Assembly: GCF_964199755.1 (NCBI RefSeq)
Contig: NC_133897.1
Coordinates: 123,892,125-123,956,124 of the forward strand
Direction: 5' to 3'
Origin: Larus michahellis
Taxonomy: Eukaryota; Chordata; Aves; Charadriiformes; Laridae
Length of the DNA: 64,000 nt
Each line of letters opens with the position of its first letter. The first letter of the stretch is position 1. This document shows, in pieces, positions 54,633-64,000 of the stretch. The position numbers and the translations under genes were made by a program. Below the pieces are notes generated by a model. It was not told the DNA's origin, made no database searches, and worked only from the letters and a program-made list of their open reading frames with translations.

Positions 54633-57044
54633 AGGGAAAGACTTGGTGCACGTGAATCTGTGTGAAGAAGGTTGTCTTAATCCAAACATGAAACACGGTG
54701 AACTTCCAGCTGGGCAGAGTTACTGCGGTACATTAACCTCAATACTTACCTTGTTGATGCATTTTTTGCTCTGTCACAGGTGGTGATGAACTTAGCTGTG
54801 CAGTTTTCAGGAGATCTGATTATCTCCCCTTAAAGGATTTTGGGGAAAAACATGACTCAGTGACATTGAGTGATCTACAGAAATGACCTAACGGGCCTCT
54901 TCAGCCTTAATCTTCAGAGACACAGTTTTCTTAGAATTTTTTAATGTTAAATTTCACCCAAAATTTCAAAATTCAGTATGAAGTGATTTCAGTGTCAAAA
55001 TCAGAATAATGTCTCTTAGGGAAAAAGTCAATGCAAACAGCATAATCATATTAATATAAGTCTTCATGTGAGATAGGAAGAGGTCGGCTATATGGAGGGA
55101 CGCAGGAGACTGGGGGGGAATGGCTGTTCTGGTTTTGGGTCTGCCCCATTTCTTTATGTTGCTTTGGCCAAACCAATTTATTTTTCAATCTTCTCAGTTA
55201 CAGAAAGAAAATAGTGCCTATGTACCTTATGTGGCTTTCAGCGTCTGTTGTCTTTGCGAGTATTGTCAAGTTCTTAAACGAAAGGCCTTATGTAAAGGCA
55301 AAATTTCTTGTGAACTCTAGAAGATGATTTTCGACCTGCTCTAATTTTGACTGTTTAATGAAGCTACTACCTAAAGGTACTACATGAATCAAAATGACTT
55401 TATTTCTTTAGATTGGTAAAACGATATAAAAAGATGCCCAAGATTCTGGTTGCATTACTGTTTATTTTTAGAGCGGAATCTGAACAAATAAAGCAAATTA
55501 AACTTCCCATGCTACAATAAATACCAGCAGATATAACCCTTCCTCCAACCTAAAATAAACCTTTCCCACCCTTAGCCGTTCCCTTTCCTAAAATGTCCAG
55601 GATGAGAGCTGGAGCTGGTGCTGTGCCCTCAAGGTTAGGAGCTGCAGGCTTACCCGGAGCAGTGGATGAGGGGAGCAAGTGTGGAGCTGGCCGAGAGGAG
55701 GGCTGCCAGCGATTGGGCCACCAGCACCCTCCTTCCCGAGAAAGGGCTGGAGGCGAGTAAAAGCTCACTGCTGACCCACTGCACTTGGAACTGTGTTGGT
55801 AGTTGACTGCAGTCCTCATAACCAAGCGTATACAATAGAAGCACGAGTACAGAAAAATAACGACAAGGAGAGCGAAGACGAGCCAACAAGCTGCCTGATT
55901 GAAATCCTTTGAGAAGCCTGTAAATACATTAATGTTTACACAGGGCCTGTATATTTGCACAATTACCTTTCCATGAGCCCAAAATGTTTTACACTGGAAC
56001 GTTTTCAGGCTCTAAGAAACTATATTTTCTGATATGGCTGAAAACTGCAGGCTCAGCCCCATTTTTTCCCCCGGATTCTCTCCCATCCCTGAATATGCAA
56101 AATGTAAACGGCAAGTTCTACCAAGATTACATGTTGATTGTGATCACAGTGTGCTAGGAAGAAAACATTTTGAGTTTACAAGTGATTGTTATACGGTCAG
56201 TTATCAGATGCAGCTATGTGATATGCTTTTATTATAATTCAGAAGTGGTGAGAAAAATGGCTTTCCTGTAGTGAGATTTTTTAATGAGAAACAAACTTAG
56301 AAGAAGTTTGAAAGACTGATCTGGTGCAGTTGGTCAAAACCTGACGGAGAAAGTTTGGAGGCATGAACAGGTGGATCATATCTAGTGAGTGTTGAAGCAG
56401 TTATCCTGTTCCTGTGCCTTCTGCTACAAGGCACTTCTCTTACCTGTCCAAAGCAAGGTCCCTGTTAGAGTGTGAATGGGACTGTCCTGGGCTTGGCAAA
56501 CATGCTGCAAGCATTGGGCATGCTGTGACAATGGATAGGAACTTAACATCAGGTTCTGCTTCTTGCTGTAAGGTCCATTGTGAATCAGCTGTAAGGTCCA
56601 CAGTGAGTGTAACACAGATCCCGCAGCACATGGAGAAGTCTTTCCACAGCTGTCTCTGTTGCCGCTGCAGTCTGCCTGATGTTGAGGGAGGGATAACAAA
56701 TCCACCCTGACTTTTGCTGTGTTTTCCATTTCTGGGGAGTCCCATGAAACCAAAAGAAGTGACTTCTGCACACTTTCCACAGCAGGAAAGGCGCTGAAAC
56801 AGCATATGGAACTAATCACCTGTGTTTCACAGCTCACTGGTGGGCAGCGAGCGAGCCACTCCGGCTCCTACAGGCCCTTACGTAAAACATGCACACAGCG
56901 ACTTTTCAGCTGCGGCAAACTTGAAACGGCTTCTGCTGGCCCAGCCAGGAGGAGACTGCCTGGCATTTGGCTCACCTGGCAGGACAGGCTGCCTGTGCGG
57001 GTACCACCGCAGCCTTCAGATGTGGTAGCACGCAGGTGGAGCGT

Positions 57045-57070
57045 GCACACACACCCACACACACACCCAG
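57045..57070. repeat. (CA)n microsatellite
   Basis: CA units interrupted twice by an extra C: cacacaca-ccc-acacacacaccc. Confidence 0.85.
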
Positions 57071-60000
57071 GGAAATCGCATCCAGCCATTAGATGGGGTA
57101 TTCCACTAATTGGTTAAGTCTGCTCCAGTGTCTGGCCACCATTTGGCAGATACTGACAGTTTCCACTTAAAGCCAGCCAACCTCACCGGAAAGCCAGCTG
57201 TGTCGGCAGAGCGGCCGATCTCATGGAGATGTCACTGAACCACTGTTTGAACTCATTCAAGAAAGGGTGGGTTTGACTCGAAGTGGGCTGAAATCCCCTG
57301 GGGGTCTTTGGTGGATATGGGAATACAGACATCCGTTTATGTAAGAATTACACCTCGGTGTTCCCGAGTTACTCATGAGGATATCATCTTCATTCTGGAG
57401 CTGGGGACTGCTTCCGAGTTCACCTAAAGCTGCAAGGGATTCTCTTTGCTGTTCACATATACATTACTTCTTCCCTTCCTGTGAGTGTTGCTACAGCCTC
57501 ATAAATATTAGTAGCTTGTCATAGTGGTTGTCATAATGGAAAGAGTTATTTATTTACAAAGAGGAAACAGATGGCACAAAACACTTCAATGAATTTCAGC
57601 ATGTTTGAGAAATGAAATACCCCTTTAAAAATAATACCAGTTTTGTGAAGCCACTAAGTGCTATTTCACACAGTCACAAGGGAGGTTTGTTCTTCAATAC
57701 ACTGGGTGTACACAGAGCCACAGCAGAAATGAGGCAAAAAAAGGGCACAGAATGGAGTAGTTTTATGAAAGGCTATAAAGCCATGAGCATAGTTTTATTA
57801 GCTGCTGCCATTCAATACACAGAGTTGTGACAGCAGGTGAATGGGAGATGAAAGCTGCAGCAGATGGAAGGAGCCTGAAGAAGCTGAGTCTTGGTGTTGG
57901 GGATAAGGAAGGAGAGAAAGAAAGCAAGTCAGACACAGAAAATCCCTTCCCAGAAATTCGGTTGTGTATCTTGACCGTGTAGATAGATGACCACTCATTT
58001 TCTGGAAGAGCAGATAAGTCATACCAGTGTTCGTGATCTTATTTTTAACTGGGATCTAAGTACAAGCGTATTCTCCGCTTGTAGTGGTGGGTCCTTGCTA
58101 TAAAGCCATAACTGAGGAAAAAAACCTGTGGTGCACGTGAAAGGTACTTAGAGTGCAGGGGCGTTAGTTAAAGAAGTATTTTTTTAAAATGATGATTATA
58201 TGTAGAAAGTTGTAGCTTACAGTTTTTTATGAAAAATTAATTATGGTTCCTAATGTGCTTGTGGCGTAAGAAATGATCTAGCTTTGGTTTAGAAATGGGA
58301 ATGCTGAAGTTTGAGGGGTTAAATGCCTTTCCTAAGGAAGTTGATTGTACAGCTGTAAGAAGTGCCTTTGCTTGAAATCCTAGTTATAAGTGTCAAAAAC
58401 TTCTATTTACTAGACTGGGAACAGGGTATAACCTGTATCTCCAGATAATCAACGTTATGTTTTAATAACCTGACTACACTTTTCCACTAGAAAAATCCCT
58501 GATTCTCAGAGGGACTGAGCAATTTGAAATCTTTTCATATTTTTTTCCCCATCCATATTACTTTAGTTTACTCATTTTGTAATCTGTTAGACCTAAATCT
58601 CCATACCTCAGTTTGACTAAAAGGTCATCTGATAATCTGTGTCTGATTATTAAAACATATATTGCTGTCACTGTCCATTCCCAAACATTTTAAAGCCAGC
58701 ATTTTTAATATACTAGTCGGTGCTTTCTTGGACCAGGCAGAGCGGAAAAGCGAAGGTGGCTGGTACAGTCCATGAGGGTGGAGGCCCTGAATGAAGCTTT
58801 TATAAAAACTGTCTCATAGGAGCTTTCCTCTCCTCTTTCCAGTTTGGATTAGGTTTTTTGGCATACATTTGCAAGAAACTCATCATGTCATTGCATTCAA
58901 ACTGCAAGAGCCAGCTTAGTATTTTGTGAATTTCCCTTGGAAATTGCTCTGCAATGATCTATCCAAAGAACATGCGTTTCCCCGTTTGTTTGGTTATAAG
59001 CAAGATCACGAGGTATTTACTTGCTTCTCTCACTTTATTCCTATGGAAGTTTGTTTGAAACACTTCTTTGCTGCTTTGAATTTAAATAGCTTGTACTGGT
59101 GTCATTTTGAGAAATTACTTTTTTTGCCTCTGGTTGGTTATAATGCCAGGGCAGATGGATTTAACACAAGCTTAACACTTTTTTTTCTTCCTTTTTTTTT
59201 TTTCCCTTCCCCCGGAAAAGATTCCTACAGGCTCAGATAATAATTTGGAAAATACAAGGATGGCTGAATCATTCCCATTCTGAATACAGTAATAATAAGT
59301 AGTATGTCCATCGGGGTTAACCCATTAGACATCAAGATAGCTAATCTGTCTTTGGATCTTTCTCTCTGTGCGTGTTTATACACATTCATGTGTGTTCTCT
59401 GTAGAGCCGGGTAGGCGTTGCTGGTGGGGGTCCTCCTTTCCTGACCATTCAGCTGAGCATCCTCAGTGGGGGGGGTGTTTGCTTCAGGCCCCCTGAGAGC
59501 CTGAGTGCTGCACCATCCCCCGTGTCTTGGAGATCTTGGCGGTTAGGGTTCAGATCACCCATGGCTGAGGTGAGAACCCATTTCGGATCTCCCACATTTC
59601 AACGAAATGTAGTCTCCTACAGGTCGTGTCTGTTGGATGCCACTCCTCAGTGGCCATGGTGCAGTGCATTGTGATGGACTCACAGAGCTGTCAATATGCC
59701 CATAAAGGCTGAGAGCAGGTGCGTGCCAGGCAGCTGCTTGTTGGACTAAGACATTTCCACACATACTACTACTCATGTGGGGAAATGCATGGTTCTGAAT
59801 AGAGATACCAAGTGAGTTCAGATGCCTTCAGGTTTGGGTGGAAGTAGTGGCACTGTCAATAGCTCTGCATGTTTAGCTGCCTGTACTCCCCTTAATACTG
59901 ACATGGCTAAAGCAGGCTGCTAGATACAATTTGTAAATTTTGTTTTTGGACTTGCACTGTGAAAACGAAGTCAAGAACTATGACCTTTATGTTTTTATCT

Positions 60001-63000
60001 ACAGTTCTGCATGTGGTCTGCTGAGGATGTAGTTTTTAAGCTGCTGTTAGAGTAACTCTGGTGCGTGGATCCACTCACACGATCCTTTACCTGCTTATCC
60101 CAAGGTCTTATGCACAACCTAATTTTTGGTTTGTTTTTTTTTTTTTTTAAAGTTAATGCCCTTGTATAAACAGCTACATCTATGCAAAGTGGGTAGGAGC
60201 TGTTTTTTTTCTAACTTAGTAGTTTTTTATACTGACAGAGCTGGTGGGAAAAACTTCATAAAGGATGAAGGAACGGAGAAGCAAGCTCTTGGCAGAAACC
60301 CCCCGAACATTCAACATACACCCCCACCCCCAATCCATCTCTTTTCCAAAACACAAAGGCTTTCTTATCTGTTTCCTTTGTTTCTTTTTTGTTCTGCAAT
60401 TTTTCAAGCGTTAGAGAGAGACAGTTTCCCAGCAGATTATGAGACCATGTGGAAATCCATTTGTCTTTAGCATACAGTAGTTGCTAAACATATATAACTT
60501 TCAAATCCTCTCTGGGAAATAAGTGACAGAGACATTCAGCTAACCCAAACAACGCATTTCACAGTAAGTGCTGTACTATCAAAGGCCTTTAGACTGAATA
60601 GCTGAATGTCCCCTCATTTAAGGATATTGAGGGCGCCAGGACCAGGGGATGCTGGGAAGCTTGTCATCTTACAGTCAATATAAATATTTGTAGATATACT
60701 GAATGGAGACTGAACTGTGCCAAACTTTTGGCTCCTGATTTAACCAGAAGAATTTCTCACTCAGTTTAGTATGCAACTAAAATAGAGACAGCAAGGAGTC
60801 ATAGGCCTTGTCTGCCGTGCAAAGTTCCACTGAAAACTGATTTTAAATAGATCTAATTAAATGAAAGCACATCGCTAGCGCGCATGTGCTTACATCAATG
60901 CACGCAGTGATTTTATTGGTTTAATTTAACTTTAAATCAGTTTAAATGTGTCTATTTCAGGGGTTAGCACTGAGTGGAGCAAATCAATTTTAAAATTAAT
61001 TTAATTTAAGTCGTGTCCTTTTCCAGTGTAAGGAGGTTTTATAGAGCTTTTTGTTTCCATTTATTGATCTCAATGGTATTCTGTGAGCATACTTAAAGAA
61101 CCGTTTTTTTTTCATAGAATTCACTTGCAAAACTACTGAGTTCAGTCATCTGCACATGATTAACATTTCTGTAGTGTATATATATATACTATTCTTATAT
61201 ATAGTGAGATCAATATTGGCATGTAACTTTTGGATAAGCTTTTTCGTAGTTGGCTTTTACCAAATGTCTTGTTGAAAAGAAAATTGGTGGGCCTGTGACA
61301 AGTATGCAGAAACCTTTTTTTATAACTTTTTAAGAAAAAAAAACTTATTTGGATTTAAATGTAAGCAATTTCCTGCAACTTTGTGAATTTATTCACAATG
61401 GAGTTTCTTTAAAGACAACAGAGTGAAAGCAAGCTAATATAAATAAACTGTATTAATAATGTAGTAGCAGCTACAGGGCTTCATAGCAGTGAGGCTGGTT
61501 CTGTATTAAAATTCTGAAATGATGAAAAGTAGGAAATAAATATGTCCACTTTTTCTGCCTAAATGAAGTGTATTTAAAAAAACCCACTCTATCTATCTCA
61601 GAAAACGCATGAATAGTAGAAACTAGAACTGAATAGCTCTAATGCTTGGGGATGTTTATAACACAGGTAAGTAATTTTAATGACCTCCAACCCAATAATG
61701 TTCCCTTGACCTAACTAGCCTGCCCTCTCAATTGTTTAGAGTCCTGACTATGCTCAGACTAAAAATCACCACAAGCATTAAGCAAACCCCAAAACAACCT
61801 CCTGAGAACTATTTATACAAGATGCGATGGCCAGTCAGGGCGATAAAACAATGGTTTACAAGAAGCCCAAATAAAACCTGGAGCTGTCCTGAGGAGGACG
61901 GCCTGTGGCGAGTCAGTGGGTAAACATTCTCAGCACAGAAAGAGGAGGACGGGAGCGACAGCTAAAAAAGACAAGGGCAAGTCTGTGAATAAATCCAAGC
62001 AAGCCGCACTGCCTGTGTTCTCATGCACCTTGGTCCTTGAAGTGTATTTGAGTTAGGATTACTTTCTCTCCCACCCCCCCTTTAAGTCCTTTTAATCATT
62101 TGGAACTTGCATAAAATATAGAGTAAACCCCATTTGAAGAAAAGTTCTCTTGTACTGCGTGTTGTCTAAGGAAACCTCCATGTTATGATTAGATCTGTTA
62201 TGGTTAGATCCTTAACAATTTATTTCAGTGGGAAAACTTCCATTTGATTTAATAGCAACAGGGCCCAAACTACATTTCCATGAATCATTTCAAGACAGTT
62301 TACCATTCAGGGATATTGGCTTCTTACCAAATGACCGTCTTATTTAGGTCATAAGGCAGATTGTCTTCGTTCCATGTTATATCCAGTCTCATGGATGTGC
62401 TCTTGAAAGGAACCTGAAACTTGGATATCATAACTTTGGTGAAATAGCCTTAATACTCTAACATGTTATGCTAATATAGTGAATTACATTTTGGTAGAAA
62501 ATGTTCTCACATGTCCTATAAAAGAAAAATTTATGCTAGATGTATTTTAGTAGCGTGGCTACGGCTCTGTGACTCTCCTTGAGGTAAATCTGATCATGTA
62601 AGAAAGATCTACTCGATAAAATCCAACTGCAAGTAACTCTTGTTATTCCACACAAAAAGGCATTTTCAAAATGGTAAATGAAATGTACTTGCTTGAAATT
62701 GCATTGTGAAAATGAGGGCTTTGTTATGCAAACACAAGCGTGCAGCAGCAACGGCACTCACCAGCTAAGCAAAGTGTCCCTGGGAGACATTTGGGCAGGC
62801 TCGTAGTTGTGCGGGAGAAGGGACCCACCGACGGGGGTTGTGCCGTATGGGCACGGCATACATTTCCTGTCTAACTGGTCCATGGGCAGCACTGCTACCT
62901 GGAGGGCTGTGAGCATGGCCTGGGCAGCTGGCATGGCTCTTTGTGGGCTAGTGCACATGTAGGTGCCTCAGATGGTTTTTAGGTTCCTGTTCACTGTTTG

Positions 63001-63309
63001 TACTCTCCTTCTGGCTCTTCTGTGAGTTTTCTTTGCCATCTTTGGATCTTGGATGCTGCTGGGAAGGCTGATCCTTGTAAAGGCGCGTTGTGCACCCATT
63101 CAACAACCTGAACCCCCAGCTGCACAGAAGGAGGGGCCCCAGGCGAACACGGTAGGTTGTGGGTGGCAAATGGAGACTGCAATGATGGGGAAGGCTAGAG
63201 ACCTGTGACTCCTGGCAGTAAGAAAATTGTTCCTTCTCCACTTTTGGTCTGCAACTGCAGAATAGGTTTAGTGGTCTGGTAGTAAATGGATGAGGACACA
63301 TGATTTAGT

Positions 63310-64000
63310 GACAGCAGCCACAGGTAAGACCCTCAATGTCTTGTTTGCTTCGCTGTCTACCAACAAGGACTCCTAAATCTCTGAATGTAGTTTAAGGATT
63401 CAAGGAGAACTACCAGCAATAGGTAAGGACCAAGTGAAGGATTACTTTTGAGAACTTGAGCCATAAAACTCCATGAGACCAGATAGGCTGCATCCAAGGA
63501 GGCAGAGAGGGCTGCTGTCTTGCATCTTGGAAAGGTTGTAGAGACTGGGGGAGATCCCCAGTGACGGCAGAATGTCAACTATCGCATCTGTGTTCAAAAA
63601 AGACCAAAAGTTCAGCCTTAGAAGACTACAGGTTAGTCATCCTCACTGAGGAAAATCATGAAGTGAGTCCTCTTGGAACAGGTATCTGGGCACATGAAGG
63701 AGAAGGTGATTATTTGGAACAACCAGCATGGATTGACCAAAGGTAAACCATGCCTGACTGACCTGATTGCCTTCTATGCAGAAATTATTTGATTTGTGGA
63801 TGAGGGGAGAGCAGTGGATGTCATTTACCATGACTTTGGCAAGGCTTTTGACATTGTCTTGCATCATGTTCTTGCGTCCAAGGTAAGATGTTATAGTTTA
63901 GAGGCTGAACAACCAGATGGTAAAATAACTGGTTGAATGGTTGGCCTTAGAGGGTGGTGGTTAATGGATTCTACACTTCCTGGAGGCCTAACAAGTGGAG
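63310..64000 (+). mobile_element. CR1-like LINE fragment running off the right edge
   Basis: The + frames, with several shifts, read KPCLTDLIAFYAEI near 63750 and FVDEGRAVDVIYHDFGKAFD near 63790-63850, the finger and palm blocks of CR1 reverse transcriptase. QDLEGELPAIG-like and FFENL-like stretches occur before them. Heavily diverged, so older than the copy at 50055. It continues beyond 64000. Confidence 0.78.

Larger units (their letters stand above)
48448..64000 (+). other. Downstream intron or flank without identified exons
   Basis: After the exon 12 donor I searched for the next exon, which should begin by completing a TG-codon and lead into the first CBS domain. I did not recognise one up to the edge. 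The stretch holds two CR1 copies, a poly(A) run at 54615-54631, a CA repeat at 57045-57068, a poly(T) run at 60134-60148, an inverted-repeat region at 60830-60952 and a TA repeat near 61177-61190. The remainder (for example 51482-63310 outside these) shows nothing I can assign. Confidence 0.65.

Noticed and set aside
58843..58930. Acceptor-like ctcctctttccag with hydrophobic frame as exon 13
   Set aside because: The frame reaches a stop after about 28 codons, with no donor before it and no similarity to the CLC C-terminus.
1..64000. Bacterial-type operons, CRISPR arrays or tRNA genes
   Set aside because: None of the expected signals is present; spliced exons and CR1 repeats show this is vertebrate nuclear DNA.

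Overview
This window looks like vertebrate, almost certainly avian, nuclear DNA. The interspersed repeats are nearly all CR1-type LINEs. Their 3' ends carry the typical short ATTCTRTG-like tails and their ORFs are broken. There is also one solo LTR. The only gene that can be built with confidence is split into short exons, all flanked by consensus GT-AG splice sites and joined in compatible phases.

That gene runs left to right on the + strand and covers most of the window (exons from 2953 to 48447). Twelve exons join without a frame break into 616 complete codons plus two bases. They encode the transmembrane part of a CLC chloride/proton antiporter of the intracellular CLC-6/CLC-7 branch. The cytosolic SLDY motif, the gating glutamate (E196 in my numbering), the proton glutamate (E263), the helix-N and helix-R signatures and the central anion-coordinating tyrosine (Y593) can all be placed. 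The protein differs from the CLC-6 and CLC-7 sequences I know at several canonical pore motifs: PSGLP for GSGIP, GPEGP for GKEGP, and GLVIP for G-x-F-x-P. It carries two N-glycosylation sequons in the lumenal loop before helix M. It looks like a third, divergent member of the branch rather than CLCN6 or CLCN7 itself. The CBS-domain exons that should follow were not found up to 64000.

Layout: 1-2952 is unassigned upstream or first-intron sequence. Exons 1-11 lie in 2953-30751. Intron 11 is unusually long (17.5 kb) and contains a solo LTR with a perfect 5-bp target duplication and two CR1 pieces. Exon 12 is at 48281-48447. From 48448 to 64000 I see only intron-like DNA with two further CR1 copies. 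A young CR1 inserted in opposite orientation inside an older CR1 at 22450-24208. The remainder is AT-rich intron with poly(T) runs, small microsatellites, and several unassigned short ORFs and inverted repeats listed as findings. No tRNA, rRNA, CRISPR or bacterial-type element was seen.
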